From Halosolutus gelatinilyticus (GTDB taxonomy: Archaea; Halobacteriota; Halobacteria; Halobacteriales; Natrialbaceae), in NCBI RefSeq assembly GCF_023028105.1, contig NZ_CP095491.1, positions 2,728,001 through 2,792,000 of the forward strand: DNA of 64,000 bases, written 5' to 3'. Position numbers and translations under genes: made by a program. Under the pieces are notes generated by a model. The model searched no databases, had not been told where the DNA came from, and saw only the letters and a list, made by a program, of their open reading frames with translations. Below are positions 9,201 to 18,333 of the stretch, one piece after another; the first letter of the stretch is position 1, and every line of letters starts with the position of its first letter.

Positions 9201-10152
9201 TCGGCTCATCGGCGACCTCGGGATCGATCGAGAGACGACGATCGGCCGGTCGATCTCCGATCACTATCCCGACGACCTCGCCGACGAGGTCGAACCTCAC
9301 TTCGAGGCCGCCCTCCGGGGTGAAGAGCGCTCCTTCGAAGTCGCGTACCGGGGTCGGGAGTTGCTCGCGCACGCGCTGCCGATCGAACCCGCCGGCGAGG
9401 AGCACCGAGGGATGCTCGTCGTCCAGGACGTCACTGCGCGACGGGAGTATCAGCGCAAACTCGAGACGTCGAACGAACGGCTCGAACAGTTCGCCTACGC
9501 CGCCAGCCACGACATCCAGGAACCGCTGCGGATGGTCACGAGCTACCTCCAGTTGCTCGAACGCCGCTACGCCGACACCCTCGACGAGGATGCGCGGGAA
9601 TTCATCGACTTCGCCGTCGACGGCGCCGACCGCATGCGCGAGATGATCAACGGGTTGCTCGAGTACTCCCGCGTCGAGAGCCAGGGCGAATCGTTCGAAC
9701 CGGTCGACCTGAGCGCCGTCGTCGACGACGTCCGGACGGACCTCCAGCTACAGATCGAGGAGAGCGACGCCGCGATCGCAGCGGGGCCGCTCCCGCGGGC
9801 CTCCGGCGATCGCGGGCAGCTTCGACAGGTGTTCCAGAACCTGCTGGCCAACGCGATCGAGTACAGCGGCGACGAGCCGCCGAGAGTCGAGATCGCGGCC
9901 GACCGGCGCGGCGACGAGGTGGTGGTCTCCGTCCGCGACGAGGGGATCGGCATCGATCCGGCCGACGCCGATCGCATCTTCGATGTCTTCCAGCGACTGC
10001 ACGCACGCGGTGAGTACGACGGAACGGGCATCGGACTCGCCCTCTGTCACCGGATCATCGAGCGCCACCAGGGCGATATCTGGGTCGAATCCGAACCCGG
10101 CGCGGGCTCGACGTTCTCGTTTACGCTTTCGGCGGTCGATCGCGACGCGTAG
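6286..10152 (+). CDS. Multi-PAS/GAF sensor histidine kinase
   Basis: The 1288-aa soluble kinase has no transmembrane helix. Approximate order: PAS 15-125, PAS 163-285, GAF 291-445, PAS-like 455-575, PAS 590-700, PAS 704-815, PAS 824-935, PAS 940-1055, HisKA 1060-1130 with phospho-acceptor His1075 in ASHDIQEPLRM, and HATPase 1165-1285 with DEGIGID near 1218 and GTGIGLAL near 1247. The PAS units at 704 and 940 both begin RYRTL and continue FP.G.V.L.DDDLRYT, so they look like a tandem duplication. No receiver-domain gene is next to it, so the partner is unknown; haloarchaea have many such orphan kinases. The start ATG at 6286 lies 164 bases from the divergent aroC start. Signal inputs cannot be told from sequence. 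Confidence 0.93.
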   Translation: MTERATDSGPPAHPAASETALRWYGTLAETVDGGVFHLDADGALVAVDESFAELIGDTRAGLLDDRRRSPFADRDLERIRRRLDDCERGGAAVAECDLALRAGDGTAVPCSVRVSRLETDGANRGTIGIARERAETPRKGIETPLDRSPASVPHSDSGTPLLDGALRSVFDDAAVGVFVLDDAFDVAWINETARRYFGLDREAVVGRDKRELIRDTLRRRIDGGEAFAETVFATDDDDNYVERFECHVTAGEDREERWLEYRSKPIESGPYAGGRVELYYDVTGRRRHAGRLQRLNRAVHEWLEGTTREEIAERACRHLVDVLGLDINGVFLADDAARALEPIAWSDRSEALFDELPTFEEGDGIAWRVFETGREEVYDDVTTEPAVYDPNTPIRSEIVLPIGDYGIIIAGSERRAAFGENDLTLARIAASSLEVTFDRLRHERRLERERAQTEKLLQTAPIAIAVEDASGETILSNRRADGVPGFPTWERAGSSTGTEEWDLLDDGGDPLDPAETPAARVRAIGEPVIDEELALDRRSASETRWYSVSAVPVYRPDGSLERVVSTGEEITHLKEHERRLERRKRELESELGEIFGRISDAVYALDEEWRFTHVNDRAAELLDRSRDELVGGNVWDMFPEAGESDLYEQYHEAMERQEPASFEYYSEPLGFWAQVNVYPSETGLSVYFRDVSERKARVRQLELSERRYRTLAEDFPNGIVVLYDDDLRYTLAAGQAFDEIPPSEPAVEGRRPTDVFPPETAAELETAYEAALDGDERTLEIEYADREWLVHAAPITADDGTVLNGLATAQDITEQKERERDLAKYETIVETMEDGVYALDGDGRFTTVNEAYAALTGHDREDLLGSHGSIVVDEAVMGLAEQIAADADRSTIETELETKTGDRVPIEATVTRATTVDDERERIGVVRDVTGRLERQRKLEASEERYRTLVENFPGGVVALFDDDLRYTAAGGRLIGDLGIDRETTIGRSISDHYPDDLADEVEPHFEAALRGEERSFEVAYRGRELLAHALPIEPAGEEHRGMLVVQDVTARREYQRKLETSNERLEQFAYAASHDIQEPLRMVTSYLQLLERRYADTLDEDAREFIDFAVDGADRMREMINGLLEYSRVESQGESFEPVDLSAVVDDVRTDLQLQIEESDAAIAAGPLPRASGDRGQLRQVFQNLLANAIEYSGDEPPRVEIAADRRGDEVVVSVRDEGIGIDPADADRIFDVFQRLHARGEYDGTGIGLALCHRIIERHQGDIWVESEPGAGSTFSFTLSAVDRDA

Positions 10153-10183
10153 CGGATCCGAACCGACGCCCGCCCGATCGAGT

Positions 10184-11452
10184 TCATTCCCGGAGTTGAT
10201 CCAGCCGACACGCTGCGAACGGAACGAGCATCTCCTCGCGAGTGAGTCCGCCGTGCATGCCGATCGACTTCATCGGGCCCCACCACAGTCCCCGGTTTCG
10301 ACGGACCGCGATCAGATCGCCGCACCGACGGGAGAACGTGTCCGACGGCGTCCCCGGGCCAAATAGCCCGCGTTCGATCGCTTGGTCACGGGTGAACGTG
10401 CGCACGTCCAGCCGCGATTCGACGCGCTCGCGCACCTCCTCGAGTCGATCGGGTCGGACGTAGAAGTGGACGTTCCGCGGGCTGCCGGTCGGTAGTCGCG
10501 GGTTCCCGTCGGCGTCGCGCCGGAAGTCCGCCCGGAACGACGACCAGTCGTCCCACTCGCTCATCTCGACGTTTTCCTCGGGGACGGTGTCGACGATCCC
10601 GTGGTCGGCCGTCACCAGCAGCAGGGTTCGCTCGGCCAAGTCCGGGTCGAGGCGGTCGATCAGTTCCCGCCGCAGCCGATCGCAGATCGCCTCCAGGTTC
10701 GCCTCGTACCGTTCGGTGCCCGTCCCCTCGCGGTGTGAGATCACGTCGATCGTCGGCTCGTAGGCGTAGACGTAGGTCCGTCCCGACGCGCCTTCGAGCG
10801 TTCGACGGATCGAGAGCGCGAGGTCGGCGACGGTGTCGTAGCCGACGCGCTCGGCGCCCTCGGTCGTCGCGCGCGTGTACCCCGAGTCGACGAACGTCGA
10901 CGGCTGGATCGCGTAGGCGTCGATTCCCGCCTCCAGAGCGCGGCCGTACAGCGGCTCGCCCTCGAACAGCTCCCGGGCTTCCGAGGAGGGGGACGCCGTC
11001 GCGAGCGGTTCGCCCTCGAGCGTCGTAAACGGCAGCGTCTGGACGATCCGTCCGGCGGAGTCGAGGTACTGGTTCCAGCCGAGCAACCCGTGTTCGATCG
11101 GCGGGCGGCCGGTGTGGACGGTCGTGATCGCCGCCGCAGTCTCGGAGGGGTAGATCGACGTCAGCGGCGTCACCGCGCCGCGATCGGTGATCGCCGAGAG
11201 GAGGCCGTGGTCGTCGTGCGACGCCGTCCAGCGCTCGTAGCCGAAGCCGTCGAGCAGGAAGAGCACGACGTTGTCGACGTCCGTCGGGACGCCGTCGAAG
11301 ACGCCCTCCGGGAGCCGGCGATCGAAGCCGTCGTCGAGCACCGACAGCGCCGTCACCGGGACGTTGGCGAAGCAGTAGTCCTCGTACGACGGAAACCAGT
11401 AGCCGTCGTCCGCCCGTTCGCCGAGCGTCTCCGCGATGCGATCCCGCAGCAT
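10184..11452 (-). CDS. Alkaline phosphatase superfamily hydrolase (nucleotide pyrophosphatase/phosphodiesterase-like)
   Basis: The 422-aa protein carries the superfamily metal and nucleophile signatures: LFLLDGFGYERW (Asp metal ligand), SIYPSETAAAITTVHTGRPP with the Thr/Ser nucleophile region, EHGLLGWNQYL, and TADHGIVDT and MHGGLTREEM for the remaining metal ligands. Members hydrolyse phosphomonoesters or phosphodiesters, or act as cofactor-independent mutases; the substrate is unknown here. No signal peptide is visible, so it should be cytoplasmic. The longer frame to 11488 adds only 12 residues; the ATG at 11452 (MLRDRIAETL) is preferred. The gene ends 31 bases from the convergent histidine kinase. 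Confidence 0.85.
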   Translation of the reverse strand: MLRDRIAETLGERADDGYWFPSYEDYCFANVPVTALSVLDDGFDRRLPEGVFDGVPTDVDNVVLFLLDGFGYERWTASHDDHGLLSAITDRGAVTPLTSIYPSETAAAITTVHTGRPPIEHGLLGWNQYLDSAGRIVQTLPFTTLEGEPLATASPSSEARELFEGEPLYGRALEAGIDAYAIQPSTFVDSGYTRATTEGAERVGYDTVADLALSIRRTLEGASGRTYVYAYEPTIDVISHREGTGTERYEANLEAICDRLRRELIDRLDPDLAERTLLLVTADHGIVDTVPEENVEMSEWDDWSSFRADFRRDADGNPRLPTGSPRNVHFYVRPDRLEEVRERVESRLDVRTFTRDQAIERGLFGPGTPSDTFSRRCGDLIAVRRNRGLWWGPMKSIGMHGGLTREEMLVPFAACRLDQLRE

Positions 11453-11580
11453 GGCACCGCCTACGGACCCGCGATAATAAAGTCCCACCCGGTCGTGTCA
11501 ACGGCACACATACTTCGGGCTGGCCAGGAGCCCGGACGCCGTCCGTCGACCCGCACGCCCGGGGTCGGCTTCGATCGGCG

Positions 11581-12873
11581 TCAGTCCGCGCGGTCGACCG
11601 TCGTCCCCAGATCCTCGAGTACGTCGAAGAAGCCAGGGAAGGAGACGTCGACGTGTTCGGCGCCCTCGATCGTCGTCTCGCCGTCGGCGACCAGCCCGGC
11701 CAGCGCGAGCGCCATGACGATCCGGTGGTCGCCCCGGCCGCGAACCGTCGCTCCTTCGAGCCGGGAGTCGCCGCCGTGGACCGTCAGCGAGTCGCGCTTT
11801 TCGGTCGTCTCGACGCCCATCTCGCCCAGCTCCTCGGCCATCGCGCTCACCCGATCGGTCTCCTTGTAGCGGACGTGCTCGGCGTCCACAATGTGCGTGT
11901 CGTCGTCCGCGACCGCGCCGAGCGTCGCGATCGTCGGCAGCAGGTCCGGCGTGTCCGCGACGGAGACCTCGATCCCCGACAGCGGCGCCGCTCCGACGTC
12001 GATCGTCCCGGCGTCGCGGTCCCACTCGACGTCGGCACCCATCCGATCGACGATGTCGACGATCGCGGTGTCACCCTGCGCGCTCGGCTGCGCGCCCTCA
12101 ACCGTGACCGTCTCGCCGCCGGCGATCGCCCCCGCCGCGAGCAGGTACGAGATCGAGGAGAAGTCGCCGGGGACGCTGTATTCGCCGCCCTCGGGGGCGT
12201 ACCGCTGGCCGCCAGCGACCGCGAACCCTGCCTCCGTCCGCTCGGCCTCGACGCCGAAGTCCGCGAGCAGCTCGAGCGTCACGTCGACGTACGGCGCGGA
12301 CTTGAGTTCCGTCTCGAGGTCGATCTCGACGCCTTCGTCGGTGACGGCGCCGGCCATCAGCAGCGCCGTGATGTACTGCGAGGAGACGTCGCCGGGGATC
12401 GAGACCGCGTCGCCCTCTACGGGTCCGGTGACGACCAGCGGCGCCTGGCCGTTCCCGCGGGTACTGAACGCCTCGCCGCCCAGGTCGGCTATCGCGTCGA
12501 GCAGCGGGCCCTGGGGACGCGATCGGAGGGAGTCGTCGCCGGTGAGGACCGACGTCCCGTCGGCCAGCGCCGCCGTGGCCGTGACCAGCCGCATCGTCGT
12601 GCCGCTGTTACCGCAGTCGATCACGTCGGCCGGGACGTCAGGACGGCCGTCGAAGCCCGAAACCTCCAGCGTGCCGTCGTCGGTGCGGGTGACGTCGCCG
12701 CCGAACAGCTCGACGGCGCGGGCGGTCGCTCGCGTATCGGCGCTCCAGAGTGCGTCGTGAACCGTCGCGCTGTCCGCATACCCCGAGGCGAGGATCGCCC
12801 GGTGGGTGTAGCTCTTCGACGGCGGTGCGCGGGCCGCTCCGCGAACCCGCGACGGAGAGATCGTAACGTCCAT
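11581..12873 (-). CDS. aroA: 5-enolpyruvylshikimate-3-phosphate synthase
   Basis: The 430-aa enzyme transfers enolpyruvyl from phosphoenolpyruvate to shikimate-3-phosphate. Typical marks are [18 protein letters not shown] near residue 18, [12 protein letters not shown] near 90, [16 protein letters not shown] near 335 and [14 protein letters not shown] near 385. The start is the ATG at 12873 ([10 protein letters not shown]); the upstream 74 in-frame codons have no family similarity. The gene is divergent from the M24 peptidase gene, with 157 bases between. It works directly before AroC (4970-6121). Confidence 0.96.
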   Translation of the reverse strand: MDVTISPSRVRGAARAPPSKSYTHRAILASGYADSATVHDALWSADTRATARAVELFGGDVTRTDDGTLEVSGFDGRPDVPADVIDCGNSGTTMRLVTATAALADGTSVLTGDDSLRSRPQGPLLDAIADLGGEAFSTRGNGQAPLVVTGPVEGDAVSIPGDVSSQYITALLMAGAVTDEGVEIDLETELKSAPYVDVTLELLADFGVEAERTEAGFAVAGGQRYAPEGGEYSVPGDFSSISYLLAAGAIAGGETVTVEGAQPSAQGDTAIVDIVDRMGADVEWDRDAGTIDVGAAPLSGIEVSVADTPDLLPTIATLGAVADDDTHIVDAEHVRYKETDRVSAMAEELGEMGVETTEKRDSLTVHGGDSRLEGATVRGRGDHRIVMALALAGLVADGETTIEGAEHVDVSFPGFFDVLEDLGTTVDRAD

Positions 12874-13030
12874 ACGGTGTCTGTGTCCGGCCCCCCTATC
12901 ACGATACCGGTGGTGGTAGTATTCCGAATCATCGTCGCCGAGGCGGACCCGAGCCGGTACCGTCTCCGGTTCGCGCCGTTCTGTCGCCGGAATCCGGGCA
13001 ATTATGTGGCCCGATCGCACATCACCGGAC

Positions 13031-14215
13031 ATGGGTGCCGAGCTTTCACCGCTTCTCTCGTTCCTCGACGACGAGGACCTCGACGGATACCTCATCGACG
13101 ACGACGCGTCGGACTCCGATCAACGGTACGTCTCCGGCTTCGACGCGCCGGACGCCTACCAGACGCTCGTCACCGCGGACGGCGCGGTCCACCTGCTGGT
13201 CTCGGGGCTCGAGTACGGCCGCGCCGCCGCGGACGCCGACGCCGACGCCGTTGCGCGCCGATCGGACTACGCCTTCCAGGAACTGCTCGCCGAGTACGGC
13301 CCCTACGAGGGGAAAATCCGGGGCGTGACCGCCTTTCTGGAGGATCACGATGTCGAGTCGATCGCCGTCCCGCGAAACTTCCCGACGGGAACCGCGGACG
13401 GACTCCGCGATCGCGGGCTTTCGGTCGCGGTCGAACCCGAGGGCATCGTCAAGGGTATCCGCGCGACGAAAACGGACGCGGAGATCGATCGCATCCGATC
13501 GACCCAGCGCGCCAACGAGGCCGCGATGGCGGCGGCGGCGGACCTCATCGCGGCCGCCGAGATCGAAAACGGGGCCCTCGTCCGCGACGGCGAGCCGCTG
13601 ACCAGCGAGCGCGTCAAACAGGAGATCGAGATCACGCTGATCCGCCACGGCTGCGCGCTCGACGACACGATCGTCGCCTGCGGAGCCGACGCCGCCGACC
13701 CGCACGATCGGGGTAGCGGCCCCCTCGAAGCGAACGAACTGATCGTGATCGACATCTTCCCGCGGGACAAGGAGACGAAGTACTTCGCGGACATGACGCG
13801 AACCTTCGCCAGGGGCGACCCCGGCAAGGAGGCCCGCCGCCGATACGAGGTCACCAACGAAGCATTCGAGGCCGCGCTCGAGGCGATCGAACCCGGCGTC
13901 ACGGGTTCGGACGTCCACGACGCGGCTTGCGACGCGATCGAGGCGGCGGGCTACGAGACACTGCGGAGCGATCCGAGCGCCGAAACCGGGTTCATCCACA
14001 GCACCGGCCACGGCGTCGGCCTCGACATCCACGAGCAGCCGAGCGTCTCCCCCGCGGGCGGCGAGCTGGAACCCGGCCACGTGATCACGATCGAGCCCGG
14101 GATCTACGATCCCGCGATCGGCGGCGTCCGCATCGAGGACCTGGTCGTCGTGACCGAGGACGGGTACGAGAACCTGACCGAGTACCCGATCGGCGACGGG
14201 CCGACGATCGAGTAA
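13031..14215 (+). CDS. M24 family metallopeptidase (Xaa-Pro aminopeptidase-like)
   Basis: The 394-aa protein has a creatinase-type N-terminal domain (residues 1-130) and a pita-bread M24 catalytic domain. The five expected metal ligands are all visible: the Asp of VIDIFPRD, the Asp of [11 protein letters not shown], the His of [13 protein letters not shown], the Glu of ITIEPGIYD and the Glu of [11 protein letters not shown]. It should remove N-terminal residues preceding proline in the cytoplasm. An ATG 9 codons earlier (13004) is possible, but [20 protein letters not shown] begins the folded domain. It reads away from aroA. Confidence 0.92.
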   Translation: MGAELSPLLSFLDDEDLDGYLIDDDASDSDQRYVSGFDAPDAYQTLVTADGAVHLLVSGLEYGRAAADADADAVARRSDYAFQELLAEYGPYEGKIRGVTAFLEDHDVESIAVPRNFPTGTADGLRDRGLSVAVEPEGIVKGIRATKTDAEIDRIRSTQRANEAAMAAAADLIAAAEIENGALVRDGEPLTSERVKQEIEITLIRHGCALDDTIVACGADAADPHDRGSGPLEANELIVIDIFPRDKETKYFADMTRTFARGDPGKEARRRYEVTNEAFEAALEAIEPGVTGSDVHDAACDAIEAAGYETLRSDPSAETGFIHSTGHGVGLDIHEQPSVSPAGGELEPGHVITIEPGIYDPAIGGVRIEDLVVVTEDGYENLTEYPIGDGPTIE

Positions 14216-14286
14216 CGATCGCGTCCGTCGGCGCGTCCGGGGAAGGTCAACGTTGACTGTGCCCGGGATAGTAGTTTCCTCCTGCA

Positions 14287-14550
14287 ATGCTCGAACTGTA
14301 CCAGGCGGAGGGCTGCCCGTTCTGTGCGAAGGCCCGCCAAAAACTGACCGAACTCGGCGTCTCGTACGTCGCTCACAATCCCCGGCTTCCGGGCGAGGAA
14401 GGGGGCGATGTGCTCAACGAGCAAACGTACCGCGAGATGACCGAACTGGGCGGCCAGGATCAGATTCCGTTCTTGATCGACACCGATCGCGAGGAAGCGC
14501 TTTACGAGAGCGACGCCATCGTCGACTACCTGGAGGAACACTACGGCTGA
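14287..14550 (+). CDS. Glutaredoxin/GST-N-type thioredoxin-fold protein
   Basis: The 87-aa protein has a dithiol CPFC motif at residues 10-13 following the first strand MLELYQAEG, the cis-Pro segment QIPFLIDTD near 60 and ESDAIVDYLEEHYG at the C-terminus, all typical of glutaredoxin-like or glutathione-S-transferase N-terminal domains. Haloarchaea use gamma-glutamylcysteine rather than glutathione, so it presumably acts in that thiol system (knowledge plus inference). It lies 71 bases after the M24 peptidase gene and may share its transcript. Confidence 0.88.
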   Translation: MLELYQAEGCPFCAKARQKLTELGVSYVAHNPRLPGEEGGDVLNEQTYREMTELGGQDQIPFLIDTDREEALYESDAIVDYLEEHYG

Positions 14551-14583
14551 ACGGGCCGGCCCGAACCGATCGCCGCCAGCACG

Positions 14584-15639
14584 CTACCGATCGTGCGCGA
14601 TCCGCTCGCCAACGTCGAGCCCGTTCCGCAAGGCGGCGTGGAGTCGTCCCTCGCCGGCGATCCAGTCGCCCAGACAGTACAGGTTCGCGTCCTCGGCGCT
14701 GCGAACCGGCACCTCCGGGACGCCGTCCTCGGGGAGCGCGTACCGCCAGCCGTGGTGGTCGGTCCAGCCGGGATCGGCGAGCCGATCGGCGTCCAACAAC
14801 GCGGCGGTGAGTTCCGCGAGCGTCGCCAGGTTCGATTCGGGATCGTCGTCGGCGTGCGCGACGGACCAGTCGTGATTGGCCTGGACGATCAGCAACGACT
14901 CTCCGTCGGGAACGTGACCCGGTTTACACTCCTCGCGGGCGATCCAGCCGATCTCGTGGTCTTTGTCCGTATTCACCAGCGCGTAGTACGGTTTTTCGAG
15001 TTCGAACGGGTAGTGGTAGATCGCCGTCCAGATCGTCCGGTACGGAACGTCGTCGATCGCCTCGACGAGCGCGTCCCGGCTGTCGGACTCCCACTGGGCC
15101 GATCGGAGCAGCTCGGCCGTCTGCGGGGCCGGCGGGTTCAGACAGAGCACGTCGAACGGACCCCATGTCTCGCCGTCGGCGTCCGTAAGGCGCCACTGGG
15201 GGTTCTCGGTTCCCGAATCGCTCTCTCGGATCACTCGTTCGATCCGCGTCTCGCGGTGGACGGTTGCTGCCGTCCGATCGAACAATCGCGTCGCGATCTG
15301 GGTGAGCCCCCGCCGGTAGGTCCATTTGTGGTCGTCGACGTCCCGTCCTTTGGATACGTTTCCGGCGGCATCGAACGTCCAGATCGGTTCGGTGACGTCG
15401 ACCAGCCCCTCGGTGTCCAGCGTCTCCGTCAGCAACTCGACGACCCGATCGTCGTCCGACGTGACGTAGTTCGCCCCGTAGTCGTAGACGACGCCGTTGC
15501 GGCGCCGCGTCGCGGCCCGCCCGCAGACGCCGCGCGATTTTTCGAGGACGGTCACGGACGCGTCGTCGGTCGAGTCGTCGAGGACGAACGCGGCGGCCGC
15601 GGCCGCCGCACCGGCGCCCACGATTCCGATTCGCGTCAT
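14584..15639 (-). CDS. FAD-dependent oxidoreductase, renalase/amine oxidase-like
   Basis: The 351-aa flavoprotein begins with a Rossmann FAD-binding stretch GIVGAGAAAAAAAFVL (residues 4-20), followed by VLEKSRGVCGRAATRR near 31-46, the renalase-like second motif in which the Arg/Gly cluster contacts FAD. The C-terminus has YCLGDWIAGEGRLHAALRNG, the closing FAD motif. The substrate is unknown; renalase-like enzymes oxidise reduced nicotinamide isomers or related compounds. It starts at the ATG at 15639 and is divergent from the small membrane protein gene at 15818; the two share a 178-base promoter region. Confidence 0.85.
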   Translation of the reverse strand: MTRIGIVGAGAAAAAAAFVLDDSTDDASVTVLEKSRGVCGRAATRRRNGVVYDYGANYVTSDDDRVVELLTETLDTEGLVDVTEPIWTFDAAGNVSKGRDVDDHKWTYRRGLTQIATRLFDRTAATVHRETRIERVIRESDSGTENPQWRLTDADGETWGPFDVLCLNPPAPQTAELLRSAQWESDSRDALVEAIDDVPYRTIWTAIYHYPFELEKPYYALVNTDKDHEIGWIAREECKPGHVPDGESLLIVQANHDWSVAHADDDPESNLATLAELTAALLDADRLADPGWTDHHGWRYALPEDGVPEVPVRSAEDANLYCLGDWIAGEGRLHAALRNGLDVGERIAHDR

Positions 15640-15781
15640 ACGCGCCGATCGGATCTCGTGACGGAAATAGTTGCGCGCAGCTCCGGTGCCTTGCCGAAAT
15701 TCGCGCGGGCGATCGTGGTGATTTTCGCGGGCGGAGCTTCGATGCTCCTTCTCTCCACGATTATCGAACCGATAGTCGACC

Positions 15782-15799
15782 CTGTAATTTAATATACAG
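15782..15799 (+). promoter_or_regulatory. Likely TATA promoter within an inverted repeat
   Basis: CTGTAATTTAATATACAG contains the strongly AT-rich TTTAATATA and has matching 5-bp arms (CTGTA/TACAG). The TATA centre is about 27 bases before the ATG at 15818, the spacing expected for a leaderless archaeal transcript. The flanking arms could be a repressor site covering the TATA box; that part is inference. Confidence 0.5.
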
Positions 15800-15817
15800 T
15801 AACTTCCACAGACATCT

Positions 15818-16279
15818 ATGTATCAACATAAACCCGCTAAAATCGGCGCAGGTATCGGTGCATTCGGCGCGTTGTTCCTTCTGCTGACGACGACACTGCT
15901 CTTTATCGTTCCGCAGGAACTGCTATCCCCGGCGGCGAGCACGGCCTACATCGAAACGTGGTCGCGATCGATCACAACCGTCGGGGGATTCGTATTCTCC
16001 GTCGGGATTCCCCTCGCTTGTACCGCGATCGCATATTATCTGACGGCGGCGGACCACACGCCGGGAAGCGTCGTCGTCGGATTCCTCGTCGGCGGGGTCG
16101 TCTTTATCGTCGGAAATGCGATTCTCGGGGTAACAGTAACCAACTTCTTCGTACACGGTGTCGGCGTCGAGCAGTCGTTACTCGGTCATATGCAACATAG
16201 CCTGTCCGATGGTCTGCGATTGTTCGTAGGGGGGCTCGTCGGGGTCGCCGGTGCGCTCGTCGTTGAGGAATATTCCTAG
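15818..16279 (+). CDS. Small four-helix membrane protein, unknown function
   Basis: The 153-aa protein has four clear hydrophobic helices (about 10-32, 50-72, 85-108 and 128-148 with FVGGLVGVAGALVVEEYS at the end). I see no motif tied to a function. Many haloarchaea encode similar small four-helix proteins. Codon usage is slightly more AT-rich than its neighbours. The start ATG fits a leaderless promoter at 15782-15799. Confidence 0.75.
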   Translation: MYQHKPAKIGAGIGAFGALFLLLTTTLLFIVPQELLSPAASTAYIETWSRSITTVGGFVFSVGIPLACTAIAYYLTAADHTPGSVVVGFLVGGVVFIVGNAILGVTVTNFFVHGVGVEQSLLGHMQHSLSDGLRLFVGGLVGVAGALVVEEYS

Positions 16280-16373
16280 GTGTTCACCGAAGGAACGAAC
16301 ACCAGTACCAGCGCGATAGCGCTCGGTCGTGCTTGGCGTTTACGAGTGATCCAGCGTATTCCGTGAGAAGCCG

Positions 16374-18143
16374 TCAGTCCGCGTATCGTTCGCGTTCCGC
16401 GACGAGGACCTCGGTGCCGTTGCTCGACGCGAACACGCGGACGGTCGGGTCGTCGCCGTTTCCACCGTCGCCGCTATCGTTTTCCAGCTCTTCCGTGGAG
16501 AACTCGATCGCCCCGACGCTCCCCGTCTCCCCGACTTCCGGGATCAGCGTCTCGCCGACGACCGAGCCGTTGTCGGCGTCGAGTACACGAAGCCGGAAGT
16601 CGTCGTCCGTCGCAACGACGGCGATCGCGCGTCCGTCGATCGTGACGCCCGCGCGGATCGGATCGGTGGCGAACGAGCGGGTCGTCTCCCCGTCGACGGT
16701 GAGGTCGACGGCGTAGGCGCTCTCGTTGCCGACGACGTCCCAGCCGGTGCGCTCGGCCTCGACGGTCTCGCGCCAGCCGATCCCGCCGAGTTCGACCGAG
16801 GCGGTCCCGTCGTGGGCGATGACGTCGGCCCGCTCGGCGACGGTCCAGATCTCGCGATCGGAATTGACGACGATCAACCCGTCCTGGGTGGGCTGGAGGA
16901 CCGCCTCCTCCTCGTCCAGATCGCCGGGATCGACGATCGGGCGCTGGCCGCTCGCCGCGTCCTCCTCGTAGGTCACGGTGTAGCCGCCGACGTCGACGCC
17001 GCCGGAGCCGGGGACGGCGTCCGCGCCGACGACGAACAGGTTGAGCGGGACGCTCGGCAGGGCGACGAGCACCGTCACCGAAAGAAGGATCGCGAGCACG
17101 GCGCCGCGGCGTATCTGTCCCGCGGACACCCGGGCGGGCAGGATCCGCGTCGCGATCGACAACGGCCCCGGAAGCGGCCGATCGGAGCCGGCGATCGCGA
17201 CGGTGACCGCCATCGTCAACACGAGCACGAAGGCGACACCGGCGCCGCGATAGAGGACGAAGGTGTCGTTCTCGCCGATCCAGACGAGCAACCAGAGCGA
17301 CTGGACCAGGCCGAGCAGCAGCGTCGCGAAGAAGACCCGCTGGGCGGGCGGGCGAACGTTCCGCCGCCGCAACAGCACCGCGCCGCAGAGCACGCCGAGG
17401 AGGAATCCCAGCAAGTGAGCCTGAAAGCCGATTCCGGCCCACGCCGGGGGCTCCGGCGGGCCGGTCGAGATCGTCTCCCTGAGTACGGGCTCGCTGAGCG
17501 CCAGGTACAGGGTCTGCAGCGCGCTCGCGGCGACGGCGGCGAGCACCGCCGCGATCGGGTAGGTGACGACGGCGAAGCCGACGATCGCGAACACCGCGCC
17601 CGAAAAGCCCAGGCCGGGGCCGAGGCCGAACGTCGACGTCAGGAACGCGGCCGCGAGTAACATCCCGGGGAACACGACGACCGCGCGGATCCAGGGCCGA
17701 GCGAGTAGTCCGTCGCCACCCGAACGATCGCCGGTCCCGGACGCGCCGGAAGCCGATCCCGGTCCGCCGGACCGCCGCGACGGCGCGTAGTGGCTCCATA
17801 CGTACTCCGCGATCGGGGCGAACGCCAGCGTTGCCGCCATATTCGATGCGATGTGGCCGGGCGAGCCGTGGGCGATCCCCGCAGTGAGCAGCCCCGTCGG
17901 GTAGAAGTACGACCACGTGACGTACGGCAGCGTCACCGGATCGCTCCAGTCGCGCAGGCCCGCCTGGGCCAGCGAGTAGAACGCGACGACGATCGCGACG
18001 GTGACCAGCGTTCCCCACGGGACGCCGTAGAGGAGGCGGTCTTCGGCCAGCGATCGCCAGCGCCCGCCGCCGATTCGCCAGAGGAATCCGACTGCGACCA
18101 GTATCGTCACGAACACGGCGACCTGCGTCGGTGTGATCGGCAT
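16374..18143 (-). CDS. Rhomboid-family intramembrane serine protease with C-terminal beta-rich domain
   Basis: The 589-aa protein is a polytopic membrane protein with rhomboid marks: HGSPGHIASNMAATLAF (the conserved H...H..N helix), GFSGAVFAIVG with candidate nucleophile Ser181, and FQAHLLGFLLG with catalytic-type His243. After about eight membrane helices (to residue about 385) comes a soluble domain of about 200 residues rich in strands (VGGYTVTYEED ... DGLIVVNSDREIWTVAERADVIAHDG ... LRVLDADNGSVVGETL), which should be extracellular. Rhomboids cut membrane-anchored substrates; the large C-terminal domain is not part of the core fold. A 10-codon-longer start exists; the ATG at 18143 (MPITPTQVAV) is preferred. 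An 863-codon antisense open frame overlaps and is a shadow. Confidence 0.88.
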   Translation of the reverse strand: MPITPTQVAVFVTILVAVGFLWRIGGGRWRSLAEDRLLYGVPWGTLVTVAIVVAFYSLAQAGLRDWSDPVTLPYVTWSYFYPTGLLTAGIAHGSPGHIASNMAATLAFAPIAEYVWSHYAPSRRSGGPGSASGASGTGDRSGGDGLLARPWIRAVVVFPGMLLAAAFLTSTFGLGPGLGFSGAVFAIVGFAVVTYPIAAVLAAVAASALQTLYLALSEPVLRETISTGPPEPPAWAGIGFQAHLLGFLLGVLCGAVLLRRRNVRPPAQRVFFATLLLGLVQSLWLLVWIGENDTFVLYRGAGVAFVLVLTMAVTVAIAGSDRPLPGPLSIATRILPARVSAGQIRRGAVLAILLSVTVLVALPSVPLNLFVVGADAVPGSGGVDVGGYTVTYEEDAASGQRPIVDPGDLDEEEAVLQPTQDGLIVVNSDREIWTVAERADVIAHDGTASVELGGIGWRETVEAERTGWDVVGNESAYAVDLTVDGETTRSFATDPIRAGVTIDGRAIAVVATDDDFRLRVLDADNGSVVGETLIPEVGETGSVGAIEFSTEELENDSGDGGNGDDPTVRVFASSNGTEVLVAERERYAD

Positions 18144-18333
18144 CGTCGGGTCGTTCGTACCGGGCTGACACAAAGATTTGGAACCGGACGCCCGATCGGG
18201 ACGTACGGGTACTCAATCGGTACTCGTCCGTCTCGACTACCCGCTCGTGCCACCAGACCACCCGCCCGTCCGAACACTCAGCCGAACCGATCGATCGAAC
18301 GGCTTTTGCGACGGCGGCGGATAGGAGACGCCG

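Noticed and set aside
7020-9323. 767-codon plus-strand frame inside the histidine kinase gene, and a 719-codon minus-strand frame at 7351-9510
   Set aside because: Both are shadows of the kinase; their composition is dominated by Arg/Gly/Pro and the kinase frame has all expected motifs.
11653-13716. 687-codon plus-strand frame over aroA and the start of the M24 peptidase gene
   Set aside because: It is antisense to aroA and out of frame with the peptidase, with no domain features.
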